Notes: a model not told the origin generated them from the sequence alone. Shown: positions 47,563 to 55,388, numbered from the stretch's first letter. The stretch: DNA of 64,000 bases from Leyella stercorea (GCF_021531655.1 NZ_JADYUF010000016.1:1-64000), one strand, 5' to 3'. Made by a program: numbers and translations.

Positions 47563-47581
47563 AAACACCGGGCGATTTCAT

Positions 47582-47645
47582 CGGTCAATCCGAAGTGTTT
47601 CTTCGGCCAATCCGACGTGTTTTAATAGGTCAGTCATGACTGCAA
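47582..47645. repeat. Short 22-bp-period repeat beside array D
   Basis: CGGTCAATCCGAAGTG at 47582 and CGGCCAATCCGACGTG at 47604 are 22 bp apart. A weaker third copy near 47627 contains AGTCATGACT, a perfect palindrome. The layout parallels the 22-bp repeat that follows array C. Confidence 0.65.
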
Positions 47646-47666
47646 TATAGATATTATAATAAGATA

Positions 47667-48062
47667 ATGTGTAAGGAAATCCAACATAAGTCAGACGGAA
47701 AAATGGGCGAGGTGTTGCGCTTCGCCGTTGTCGGTGTCATAGCCACGCTGATACAGTATGGAGTGTATTTCGGGCTGGTGCTGTGGCTCATCCCCACGTT
47801 TGCCATGACCATAGCCTATGCCGTCAGCTTCGCCTTCAACTTCGTTGCCTCCACACGCTACACGTTCCGTGTCAAGGCTTCGGCACGTCGTGGAGCCGGT
47901 TTTGCCCTAAGCCATGCCGTCAACTATGTGCTGCAGATGCTCACGCTCAATCTCTTCATCTGGTTGGGACTGTCCAAGCAATGGGCACCGATACCGATGT
48001 TTGCCGTCTGTGTGCCGGTCAACTTTGTGCTGGTGAGATACTTTTTAAAGGTAAAAAAGTAA
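47667..48062 (+). CDS. GtrA-family small membrane protein, putative polyprenyl-linked sugar flippase
   Basis: The 131-residue protein has four membrane helices and the GtrA signature (FAVVGVIATLIQYGVYFGLVL, then YAVSFAFNFVASTRYTF). GtrA proteins are thought to move polyprenyl-phosphate-linked sugars across the membrane or to help the transferases using them. In mycobacteria the relative Rv3789 serves the decaprenyl-phospho-arabinose pathway. Its place between the DPPR-synthase-like pair and two polytopic proteins fits that role. The last codons run into the AAAAGT repeat that follows. Confidence 0.85.
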   Translation: MCKEIQHKSDGKMGEVLRFAVVGVIATLIQYGVYFGLVLWLIPTFAMTIAYAVSFAFNFVASTRYTFRVKASARRGAGFALSHAVNYVLQMLTLNLFIWLGLSKQWAPIPMFAVCVPVNFVLVRYFLKVKK

Positions 48063-48115
48063 AAAGGTAAAAGAGTAAAAAGGTGAAAGAGTAAAAGAGT
48101 AAAAAAGTAAAAAAG
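48048..48115. repeat. Low-complexity GTAAAAAG repeat
   Basis: About eight imperfect copies of a 6-9-bp unit (GTAAAAAG, GTAAAAGA) run from the last codons of the GtrA gene to 20 bp before the next ATG. The tract is purine-rich on the coding strand and prone to slippage. Confidence 0.8.
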
Positions 48116-48134
48116 CTACAATTTAGATATTGAT

Positions 48135-49610
48135 ATGAATATAAAAGACAACCCCTTAGTTCGAATATTCACATCGCTCTTCCGCATTAAGCGCGAGGAA
48201 CGTGCGTTGGCAATAGTGTTGTTGCTGGTGTTTATGGCATTGGATGCGCTCGTCGTATGCAAGTATTACGACATGTTCACACCGCTCAACGCCCATTATT
48301 GGCATCTGTTCATATCCAAGTTCCACATTTCGGGCTTCGACCCCATCACCTATTCGGTGGTGAGCGATTGGACGGCAGGCTACAATGTCTACCGCCATCC
48401 GCTGCTGGCGTTCTACATGTACGTGCCCTATCTTGTCAATCAGGCGCTGATATGGGCTACGGGCATCAACTGCGCCATATTCATCGTCACAGCCATACAG
48501 CTGTTCTCGGCTTTCTATGCAGCCATTTTCTTCTATCGCATTTGCCGTGAGATAGTGGGCGTGAGCCGCACCGACTCAACGCTGCTTACGTTCTTGCTCT
48601 TCGGTTTCGCCTTCGTGATGCTCTCGTCGATGGTGCCCGACCACTTCATCATATCCATGATGCTGTTGCTGCTTGCCCTCTACGTCAGCGGAAAGCTGAT
48701 GATACGCCGCCGCAAGCTCACCATCTGGCAGTCGGCACTCTACTTCTTCCTCACCGCCGGAACGTCGCTCAACAACGGACTGAAGATATACTTGTCCGAC
48801 CTTTTCGTCAACGGATTCCGTATATTCCGCCCCAAGTTCCTCTTCCTCGCCATCCTTCTGCCTGCCGCACTCACATGGGGAGCGGCACGCATGAGCTACG
48901 ACCATATCGTATGGCCGCGTGATGTGGCAGCCAAGGCGGCACGCGCCAAGGCCAAGGCAGCCAAGGAGGCTAAGAAGAAGGCTGAAGCTGCCGAGCGACA
49001 CCGCCAGGATTCCATACGCATAGCGTCGTTCACGCTGGAGCAGATGGATTCGTTGCGCCGCGATTCGGTGCAGCGCGACTCCATAGCCAAGGCAAAGCCG
49101 AAGCCTGTGCGTCGCCGCAAGAACGGCAAACCCATTGCCAATGGCGAGTTCATAGGCTGGACCGACATCACGACGTCGCGCTCGGAGTCGATTGTCGAGA
49201 ACCTGCTGGGCGAGTCGATACAGCTCCATCAGGACTATGTGCTGGGCGATGTGCTCAAGTCGCGACCAATGATTGTAAGCTACAACCACTGGTACAACTA
49301 TGCCGTTGAGGCTGTCATAGCCCTCCTCTTCGTGCTGGGAGTGTGGGCAGGACGCCGCTCGCGCTTCATGTGGCTTGTCATGTCGTACTTCGCACTCGAC
49401 ATGGTGCTGCACATAGGATTGGGATTTGGCATCAACGAGGTGTACATCATGTCGGCACACTGGATTTACGCCATACCGATAGCCGTTGCTTTCCTGCTCA
49501 AGAACGTAGGTCGCCGCCGCTATCAGCTTGCCCTTAAGGGCGTGCTGGCATTGCTCGCCTTGTGGCTGTGGGCGTGGAACGTCACGCTCATTGTGGGCTA
49601 TCTGTATTAG
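48135..49610 (+). CDS. Polytopic membrane protein (DUF6080-like, possible GT-C glycosyltransferase), copy 1
   Basis: The 491-residue protein has about ten membrane helices, with a cytoplasmic start carrying RIKREERALAIVLLLV. A basic, Ala/Lys-rich insertion of about 65 residues lies at 265-335 (KAKAAKEAKKKAEAAERHRQ, RKNGKP), probably a soluble loop. It is paralogous to the next gene: both share VPDHF, TTSR-x-x-S-x-V-x-N-L-x-GES-x-QLH and G-x-NEVYIM-x-AHW. I believe it belongs to DUF6080. A GT-C transferase using a polyprenyl-phospho-sugar donor is plausible from the context, but I see no clear catalytic motif, and the early Asp of GT-C proteins is uncertain (YYDMF). Confidence 0.7.
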   Translation: MNIKDNPLVRIFTSLFRIKREERALAIVLLLVFMALDALVVCKYYDMFTPLNAHYWHLFISKFHISGFDPITYSVVSDWTAGYNVYRHPLLAFYMYVPYLVNQALIWATGINCAIFIVTAIQLFSAFYAAIFFYRICREIVGVSRTDSTLLTFLLFGFAFVMLSSMVPDHFIISMMLLLLALYVSGKLMIRRRKLTIWQSALYFFLTAGTSLNNGLKIYLSDLFVNGFRIFRPKFLFLAILLPAALTWGAARMSYDHIVWPRDVAAKAARAKAKAAKEAKKKAEAAERHRQDSIRIASFTLEQMDSLRRDSVQRDSIAKAKPKPVRRRKNGKPIANGEFIGWTDITTSRSESIVENLLGESIQLHQDYVLGDVLKSRPMIVSYNHWYNYAVEAVIALLFVLGVWAGRRSRFMWLVMSYFALDMVLHIGLGFGINEVYIMSAHWIYAIPIAVAFLLKNVGRRRYQLALKGVLALLALWLWAWNVTLIVGYLY

Positions 49611-49686
49611 CAGCCCGCGCCTTATACATTATATATATACGCAGCTCTGCAGCTGCCTAACACTTCTTGCATAACTGTCGACAACC

Positions 49687-51003
49687 ATGCTGATAAGAAA
49701 AGAAGAACGCCCCGTGGCACTCGTTGCCGCCTTAGTGTTCACCGTGCTCAACGCATTGCTCATATACGCCCACTACGATTCGTTCACGCGAGGGGCGCAC
49801 GTGGGCTTCTGGTCGGTGTTCTACAACCACCTGAACATGTCGGGCTACGATGTCTTCTCGCTGATATTCATATCGTGCATGCGCCTGCACTGGAACTCGT
49901 TGCGCCATCCGCTCTTCGTGCTCCTGCTGCTGCCGCTCTACTGGATCAACCATATGCTCATGCCACCGACCGAGTTCAACTTCGCACCGTTCCTCATGGC
50001 GGCGCTACTCATAGTGTGCGACGTGGCAGGAGCTGTACTTCTGCACCGCATATTGCGCGATATTGTAGGTGCCAACCGCTCGGATGCCGCCATGCTCACA
50101 GCCATGTTCTACGGCATAGCGCACGTGATGGTGGCAACGATGGTGCCCGACCATTTCGCACTGTCGCTGCCCCTGCTCATGCTTACGCTCTATGTCACAG
50201 GCAAGCACTTGCTGCACGGCACACGCATGCCGCTGTGGCAGTCGGCAGTTCTGTATTTCTTCACCGCCGGCGTTACGCTCACCAATGGCGTCAAGGTGGC
50301 GCTGGCAGCGTGGATAGCCAACGGAAAGCGCGTGTTTTCGGTGCGCAGCATACTGTCGTTCGTAGTGCCAACGCTCATACTTGGAGCCGTCTATGTGGCT
50401 ACGCAGAGCCTTATCATAGTCCCGCAGGAGCGTAGCATCAAGCGCATTGAGGCGCATGTGGCTAAGAAAGATCCTGCACGTATAGAGCGGTTGAAGAAGC
50501 ACGACGAGTTCGTGCGCCGTCAAAACGGTGAGGCTATGACCAAGAAGGTGCCCCTGCTTGAGTGGAGCGACATGACCACTTCGCGCTGGCAGTCGGTGGT
50601 AGACAATCTCATGGGCGAGTCGTTGCAGCTGCATCGCGACCATCTTATGGAGGACGTGCAGCAGACGCGCCCCGTATTCGTGGGCTATCGCTCATTTATT
50701 AATTACGTCGTTGAGGCTGTGCTCGTGCTCCTGCTCATAGTGGGTGCGTGGGTGGCGCGCCGCGAACGCTTCTTCCTCGTGGTCGCTTCGTGGTTTGCTT
50801 TCGACATGATGATGCACTTAGGGTTCGGTTTCGGACTCAACGAGGTGTACATCATGACCGCCCACTGGGCTTTCATATTCCCCATCGGAGCCGCCTATCT
50901 GCTGCGTCGCAGTACATCCGGGGCGCTGCGCCTGCTCGTTGCATCGCTCACGGTGTGGCTTTGGGCGTGGAACGGAACAATCCTTTTCGGCTATCTGCTG
51001 TAG
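49687..51003 (+). CDS. Polytopic membrane protein (DUF6080-like), copy 2
   Basis: The 438-residue protein is a paralogue of the preceding one with the same order of membrane helices and shared motifs (MVPDHFALSLPLLMLTLYVTGK, MTTSRWQSVVDNLMGESLQLH, GLNEVYIMTAHW). The Ala/Lys-rich loop is replaced by a shorter charged stretch (RSIKRIEAHVAKKDPARIER). Tandem duplication with divergence suggests two related transfer reactions, perhaps consecutive sugars, but the function is not established. It is followed 61 bp later by a GT4 glycosyltransferase gene. Confidence 0.7.
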   Translation: MLIRKEERPVALVAALVFTVLNALLIYAHYDSFTRGAHVGFWSVFYNHLNMSGYDVFSLIFISCMRLHWNSLRHPLFVLLLLPLYWINHMLMPPTEFNFAPFLMAALLIVCDVAGAVLLHRILRDIVGANRSDAAMLTAMFYGIAHVMVATMVPDHFALSLPLLMLTLYVTGKHLLHGTRMPLWQSAVLYFFTAGVTLTNGVKVALAAWIANGKRVFSVRSILSFVVPTLILGAVYVATQSLIIVPQERSIKRIEAHVAKKDPARIERLKKHDEFVRRQNGEAMTKKVPLLEWSDMTTSRWQSVVDNLMGESLQLHRDHLMEDVQQTRPVFVGYRSFINYVVEAVLVLLLIVGAWVARRERFFLVVASWFAFDMMMHLGFGFGLNEVYIMTAHWAFIFPIGAAYLLRRSTSGALRLLVASLTVWLWAWNGTILFGYLL

Positions 51004-51064
51004 CCCTTCAGCCTATACGTGTATATTTCAGGCACAGCCTGTATAAATAGTGATAGATAAAACT

Positions 51065-52183
51065 ATGCGAATCTTACATCTGATAACCCATTTTGACCTT
51101 GGCGGAGCCGAACGTGTCGCCGCCAACATAGCCGCGTCTACGAGCAAAGGTATGGAATATCATGTCGCTGAGATACTGCGCGGACGTTCAGACTACACCC
51201 CCAAGTTTCTCTCGGAGCTGCGCGCCGCGGGCGTGACGTGCCACCGTTCGTGGATGCCCGACATCAGTTGGCACTTCCTTGTGGAACGTATTGCAGCCCT
51301 GCTGTTCCCCTTGCGCATGCTCTATCTTATGCTGCGACTGCGCCCCGACGTCATACACACCCACACCGAGACCCCCGACCTCGCTCTGTACGTGTGCGTC
51401 AGACTCATGCCGTGGCTCTTTCGCCATACACGCATAGTGCGCACCATACACAATACGAGGCTCTGGACCGGACTGCCACGCACAGCCCGCTGGGTGGAAC
51501 GTATGTTCATAAAGCGTCAGTCTAACGTAGCCATATCCGATTCGGTGCGCGACGCCTATGCCGGACGTTTCGGCTCGGAGCCGCCGATAATACATAACGG
51601 GGTGGGCGAGGTGCCCCAGCAGCCATGGACGCAGCTGCATCCGGGCAAGGTGAACATCCTCTTTGCCGGCCGACTCGAACCGCAGAAGGGCGTGAACGTG
51701 CTTTGCGACGTGCTGCGCATGATGTCTGCCGACCAGCGTTTCTTCTTCACCATAGCCGGCGACGGCTCCCAACGCCCACTCGTGGAGCACACTCTGGCAG
51801 GCGGCGAAACCGGACTGCCGCTCACTAACGCCCGTCTTCTTCCGCCTATATACTCACTCCCTTCATATTTGGCATCGTTCCACTATCTGTTTATGCCCTC
51901 GGTATTTGAGGGACTGAGCATGCTCTCGATGGAGGCAAGCATCAATCGTCTGCCCGTCATAGCCAACGACGCTCCCGGACTGCGCGATACTCTGCCCCAC
52001 GACTGGCCCCTTATGGCACACGGCAATGCCCTGGACGACTATCGCCGCATCTTCGAGCGCCTTTGCGACGACGCTTTCCGCACCCGAATAGCCGACAAGG
52101 CACAGCAGTATGCACGCCTTAATTTCTCCATACGCAGCATGCAGCAACGATACGAGGAGTTTTATCTCACCCCGAAACGATAA
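51065..52183 (+). CDS. Glycosyltransferase family 4 protein
   Basis: The 372-residue GT-B enzyme has an N-terminal glycine-rich loop in LITHFDLGGAERVAANIA, with HTHTETPD further on. The C-terminal nucleotide-sugar domain contains ILFAGRLEPQKGVNVLCDVL and FEGLSMLSMEASINRLPVIANDAPG, with the E-x7-E motif of GT4 enzymes. It would transfer a sugar from a nucleotide donor to a growing glycan in the cytoplasm. ATG at 51065 begins the first strand; an upstream GTG at 51050 is a weaker alternative. It is the last gene of the envelope cluster before glyS. Confidence 0.9.
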   Translation: MRILHLITHFDLGGAERVAANIAASTSKGMEYHVAEILRGRSDYTPKFLSELRAAGVTCHRSWMPDISWHFLVERIAALLFPLRMLYLMLRLRPDVIHTHTETPDLALYVCVRLMPWLFRHTRIVRTIHNTRLWTGLPRTARWVERMFIKRQSNVAISDSVRDAYAGRFGSEPPIIHNGVGEVPQQPWTQLHPGKVNILFAGRLEPQKGVNVLCDVLRMMSADQRFFFTIAGDGSQRPLVEHTLAGGETGLPLTNARLLPPIYSLPSYLASFHYLFMPSVFEGLSMLSMEASINRLPVIANDAPGLRDTLPHDWPLMAHGNALDDYRRIFERLCDDAFRTRIADKAQQYARLNFSIRSMQQRYEEFYLTPKR

Positions 52184-52247
52184 GCGCAAATGTTCGGGTT
52201 TCATAACATTTAACTCCATAAAGACAAGAAAATCAACCAAAAAAGCG

Positions 52248-52256
52248 TAACTTTGC
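52248..52256 (+). promoter_or_regulatory. Promoter of glyS
   Basis: TAACTTTGC matches the consensus -7 element, 50 bp before the ATG. Confidence 0.7.
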
Positions 52257-52306
52257 ATCCTATAGTGAATTTAGGACAGATATCAGAATAACAAAATAAA
52301 GAAAAA

Positions 52307-53848
52307 ATGGCACAAGAAGACGTTTTCAAGAAAATTGTGAGTCATTGCAAGGAGTATGGTTTCGTATTCCCAAGCAGCGAAATCTATGACGGTCTGGGCG
52401 CAGTATATGACTACGGACAGAACGGCGTTGAGCTTAAGAACAACATCAAGCAATACTGGTGGCAGAGCATGGTGCTCCTCCACGAGAACATCGTGGGCAT
52501 CGACTCAGCCATATTCATGCACCCTACTATATGGAAGGCCAGCGGACACGTTGACGCTTTCAACGACCCACTCATCGACAACCGCGACTCAAAGAAGCGC
52601 TACCGTGCCGACGTTCTCATCGAGGATCAGATAGCAAAGTATGATGAGAAGATTGAGAAGGAGATTGCCAAGGCACGCAAGCGTTTCGGCGACTCGTTCG
52701 ACGAGGCTCAGTTCCGTGCCACCAACGCACGCGTTATAGAGCACCAGCAGAAGCGCGACGCTCTGCACGAACGTTATACCAAGGCTATGCAGGGTCCGGA
52801 TCTTGCCGAGCTGAAGCAGATTATCGCGGACGAGGAAATCGTTGACCCCATCAGCGGCACCAAGAACTGGACCGACGTACGCCAGTTCAACCTCATGTTC
52901 TCTACCGAAATGGGTTCTACTTCTGAAGGCGCAATGAAGGTATATCTGCGTCCTGAGACTGCTCAGGGCATCTTCGTCAACTATCTCAACGTTCAGAAGA
53001 CTGGCCGTATGAAGATTCCTTTCGGTATCGCTCAGATTGGTAAGGCTTTCCGTAACGAGATTGTTGCACGTCAGTTCATCTTCCGTATGCGCGAGTTTGA
53101 GCAGATGGAAATGCAGTTCTTCGTTCAGCCAGGCACCGAACTCGAATACTTCCAGAAGTGGAAGGAGACACGTATGAAGTGGCACCAGACTCTCGGCTTC
53201 GGTGCAGAGAACTACCGTTTCCACGATCACGAGAAACTTGCCCACTACGCCAACGCCGCTACCGACATCGAGTTCCGCATGCCGTTCGGATTCAAGGAGG
53301 TTGAGGGCATTCATAGCCGTACAAACTTCGACCTCTCACAGCACGAGAAGTTCTCTGGTCGCTCAATCAAGTACTTCGACCCGATGACCAAAGAGTCGTA
53401 CACTCCTTATGTAATTGAGACCTCAATAGGCGTTGACCGCATGTTCCTCAGCATCATGTGCCACTCTTATCGTGAGGAAAAGCTCGACAACGGAGAGACC
53501 CGCGTCGTTCTGCTTCTGCCTCCTGCACTCGCTCCGACGAAGTTGGCTGTGCTCCCACTCGTAAAGAAAGACGGACTGCCAGAGAAGGCTCGCGAGATAG
53601 TGAACAACCTCAAGTTCCACTTCAACACTCATTATGATGAGAAGGACACTATCGGTAAGCGCTATCGTCGCCAGGATGCAGTCGGAACTCCTTACTGCGT
53701 GACTGTCGACTACGACACTCTGAAGGACAATACCGTTACTCTTCGCTTCCGCGACACTATGGAGCAGGATCGTGTAAGCATCGATCAGCTTCAGAGCATC
53801 ATCGAGGACAAGGTGAGCATCACCAGTCTCCTCAAGAAATTACAGTAA
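52307..53848 (+). CDS. glyS: Glycine--tRNA ligase (homodimeric, eukaryote-like)
   Basis: The 513-residue class II synthetase charges tRNA-Gly in the cytoplasm. It is the single-chain alpha2 type, not the bacterial GlyQ/GlyS tetramer. The N-terminus GFVFPSSEIYDGLGAVYDYGQNGVELKNNIKQYWW is diagnostic. Motif 2 appears in QIGKAFRNEIVARQFIFRMREFEQMEMQFF and motif 3 in SIGVDRMFLSIM. The anticodon-binding domain is at the C-terminus (APTKLAVLPLVKKDGLPEKAREI). Length is usual for the family. It is followed 8 bp later by an FKBP gene, so the two are probably one transcript. Confidence 0.97.
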   Translation: MAQEDVFKKIVSHCKEYGFVFPSSEIYDGLGAVYDYGQNGVELKNNIKQYWWQSMVLLHENIVGIDSAIFMHPTIWKASGHVDAFNDPLIDNRDSKKRYRADVLIEDQIAKYDEKIEKEIAKARKRFGDSFDEAQFRATNARVIEHQQKRDALHERYTKAMQGPDLAELKQIIADEEIVDPISGTKNWTDVRQFNLMFSTEMGSTSEGAMKVYLRPETAQGIFVNYLNVQKTGRMKIPFGIAQIGKAFRNEIVARQFIFRMREFEQMEMQFFVQPGTELEYFQKWKETRMKWHQTLGFGAENYRFHDHEKLAHYANAATDIEFRMPFGFKEVEGIHSRTNFDLSQHEKFSGRSIKYFDPMTKESYTPYVIETSIGVDRMFLSIMCHSYREEKLDNGETRVVLLLPPALAPTKLAVLPLVKKDGLPEKAREIVNNLKFHFNTHYDEKDTIGKRYRRQDAVGTPYCVTVDYDTLKDNTVTLRFRDTMEQDRVSIDQLQSIIEDKVSITSLLKKLQ

Positions 53849-53856
53849 TATAAAGA

Positions 53857-54525
53857 ATGAAGAATTTTAATATTTTCGCACTCTCGGCGCTCGTAGCGGT
53901 TCTCATTGCAGGACTTGCCTCGTGCAGCGAGACATCGGACGAGGTTGAGGAGTATGCCGATTGGCAGAACGTCAACGCTACTTACTTCGACAAGACTTAT
54001 TCCGAGGCTAAGAAGAAGGCTGATGCCGGTGACGCAAGCTGTAAGGTTTTGCGCGCTTACAACATTGACGAGAAGGTGGCAACCCACTCTTACGACCATA
54101 TCGTCGTGAACGTGCTCAAGGCTGGAAACGGCTCGGGATGCCCGCTCTATACCGACTCTGTGAAGGTACACTACAGTGGACGACTGCTGCCTTCTGCCAG
54201 TTATCCCAACGGCAAGGTGTTCGACCAGTCGTGGACAGGCGATTACGACCTCACAACAATGATGCCTGTGAAGTTTGCCGTGAAAGGTCTTGTCACCGGA
54301 TTTAGCACCGCTCTGCAGTATATGCACATCGGCGACCGCTGGCAGGTTATCATTCCGCAGCAGTTGGCTTACGGATCGTCAAACACACCGGGTGCAGCTT
54401 ACTCTACACTCATATTTGACGTGACCCTCGTGGCATACTATCGTGCCAACGATGTTCCAAAATCGGCATCTCGTTCGGGCGATGGCAAGAATGCTGAATC
54501 GTCAGGTTGCTGGATTTATGAATAG
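53857..54525 (+). CDS. FKBP-type peptidyl-prolyl isomerase lipoprotein
   Basis: The 222-residue protein has a lipoprotein signal (lipobox LASC, Cys about residue 23) and a helical linker. An FKBP domain covers about residues 90-195 (DSVKVHYSGRLLPSASYPNGKVFDQSW, FAVKGLVTGFSTALQYMHIGDRWQVIIPQQLAYGSSN). The core FKBP active-site residues Y, F and D and the tail Y are mostly recognisable. It would speed prolyl isomerisation in the periplasm or at the outer membrane. The short tail (RSGDGKNAESSGCWIYE) is unusual. A terminator follows. Confidence 0.93.
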   Translation: MKNFNIFALSALVAVLIAGLASCSETSDEVEEYADWQNVNATYFDKTYSEAKKKADAGDASCKVLRAYNIDEKVATHSYDHIVVNVLKAGNGSGCPLYTDSVKVHYSGRLLPSASYPNGKVFDQSWTGDYDLTTMMPVKFAVKGLVTGFSTALQYMHIGDRWQVIIPQQLAYGSSNTPGAAYSTLIFDVTLVAYYRANDVPKSASRSGDGKNAESSGCWIYE

Positions 54526-54606
54526 TCTACAAGATCCCGTTTGCTATATATATAATAATGTAAGTGAACGTCCGTAAGTTCAGAGATTTCTGTAGTTGAA
54601 GGAAGG

Positions 54607-54668
54607 ATGTAGCCCTTTTGATTCTTATAGGTTCATACCTTAGGATTCAGAAGGGCTACATTTTTTTT
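54607..54668 (+). terminator. Terminator after the glyS-FKBP unit
   Basis: TGTAGCCCTTTTGAAT-like and GATTCAGAAGGGCTACA arms form a long stem (about 15 bp with minor mismatch) around a partly paired loop, followed by eight T. It insulates the following transcription unit. Confidence 0.9.
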
Positions 54669-54675
54669 GTATGTC

Positions 54676-54691
54676 TTTGATCTATATCAAA
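54676..54691. promoter_or_regulatory. CRP/FNR-type operator 1
   Basis: TTTGATCTATATCAAA has perfect 6-bp arms and matches the FNR-type consensus TTGAT-N4-ATCAA. It is the outermost of three sites upstream of the promoter at 54827. Confidence 0.7.
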
Positions 54692-54698
54692 CAGGGGT

Positions 54699-54714
54699 TT
54701 TGATGTATGTCAAA
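54699..54714. promoter_or_regulatory. CRP/FNR-type operator 2
   Basis: TTTGATGTATGTCAAA has one mismatch in the arms. Its centre is 23 bp from that of operator 1. Confidence 0.65.
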
Positions 54715-54729
54715 TCAACCTTAATTTTG

Positions 54730-54747
54730 TTGTGTGTACGCACACAA
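54730..54747. promoter_or_regulatory. Palindromic operator of a second type
   Basis: TTGTGTGTACGCACACAA has perfect 7-bp arms around TACG. It differs from the FNR-type sites and resembles the imperfect palindrome at 54808-54823. Confidence 0.55.
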
Positions 54748-54750
54748 TAC

Positions 54751-54766
54751 TTTGATTTACATCAAA
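54751..54766. promoter_or_regulatory. CRP/FNR-type operator 3
   Basis: TTTGATTTACATCAAA has perfect arms. Its centre is about 80 bp before the predicted start of transcription, a usual place for an activator of this family. Confidence 0.7.
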
Positions 54767-54803
54767 AATCAGGCGAGAAAGGGTAAGAAATGCGTATAAA
54801 CTC

Positions 54804-54835
54804 TTGGTTGTGTACGTAAACAATAGTAACTTTGC
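54804..54835 (+). promoter_or_regulatory. Promoter of the purine-rich repeat RNA
   Basis: TTG at 54804-54806 and TAACTTTGC at 54827-54835 fit the Bacteroidetes promoter layout (about 20 bp apart). An imperfect palindrome TTGTGTACGTAAACAA at 54808-54823 sits in the spacer, where a bound protein could block RNA polymerase. Confidence 0.75.
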
Positions 54836-54949
54836 ATCGTCAAAACAAGGGAACCGCGAGGCAACCTCGATAGACAACACATCATGAAGGTATAGAAAAT
54901 TTGAGAGGTTTAAGGTAAATAGACTATCAGAATATAATTCAAAGAGAAG

Positions 54950-55070
54950 GTAAAGGATTAGGATGACTTGATAGAAGGTATAAAGATTAGGATGACTTCA
55001 GAAGGTAGTAAAGATTAGGATGACTCAGAAGAAGGTAATAAAGATTAGGATGACTTGAAAAGGTAGAAGG
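54950..55070 (+). repeat. Tandem GATTAGGATGACTT repeat
   Basis: Four imperfect units begin GATTAGGATGACT and end in a GAAGGTA-type purine tract, with a period of about 27-31 bp. The repeat core is better conserved than the linkers. Confidence 0.85.
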
Positions 55071-55119
55071 TGATTGAGTTAAGATAACAACACAATGATT
55101 AGTAAGTATTAGCAAGAAG

Positions 55120-55205
55120 GTAAAGACAGAAGATTGCATTAAGGGATAACAAGAAGATCGGTAAAGTCAAAGGTAAAGACAGAAGATTGCATAGAAAGGA
55201 TAACA
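55120..55205 (+). repeat. Direct repeat AAGACAGAAGATTGCAT
   Basis: Two copies of about 35 bp (GGTAAAGACAGAAGATTGCA followed by GGGATAACAAG or AGGATAACAAG) lie about 51 bp apart inside the purine-rich RNA. Confidence 0.85.
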
Positions 55206-55310
55206 AGGACAATAGGTAAAGAGAAAGTCAATAGGTAAGAGAAGTCAATAGGTAGAAAGTAAAAGGTATTGGAAGTTAATAGGTTTAATGGTTTTAAAGG
55301 TAAAAAGGTT

Positions 55311-55388
55311 ATGTTGATGACAATGATGATGACCCTATTTGCAGCCAGTGCTGCAATAGGAATGTGGGGAGACGGCAACGGTAAATGA
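55311..55388 (+). CDS. Candidate 25-residue hydrophobic small protein
   Basis: The frame starts at ATG 55311 just after a purine-rich AAAGGTAAAAAGG stretch and stops at 55388. The peptide is Met-rich with a hydrophobic core (MMMTLFAASAAIGMW) and ends GDGNGK. It could be one short membrane-inserted helix or a leader peptide. It is the only plausible coding element of the unit at 54840-55519, and base composition changes to normal coding GC at this point, which supports real coding. Alternative starts are the ATGs at 55317, 55323, 55326 and 55329. I know no family for it. Confidence 0.4.
   Translation: MLMTMMMTLFAASAAIGMWGDGNGK

Noticed and set aside
51050..51064. GTG start of the GT4 gene at 51050
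   Set aside because: The ATG at 51065 begins the first beta-strand of the GT-B fold as in relatives.
54669..55310. Riboswitch of a known class in the long leader
   Set aside because: I see no aptamer-like core (for example TPP, cobalamin or SAM signatures); the sequence is unstructured purine-rich repeat.
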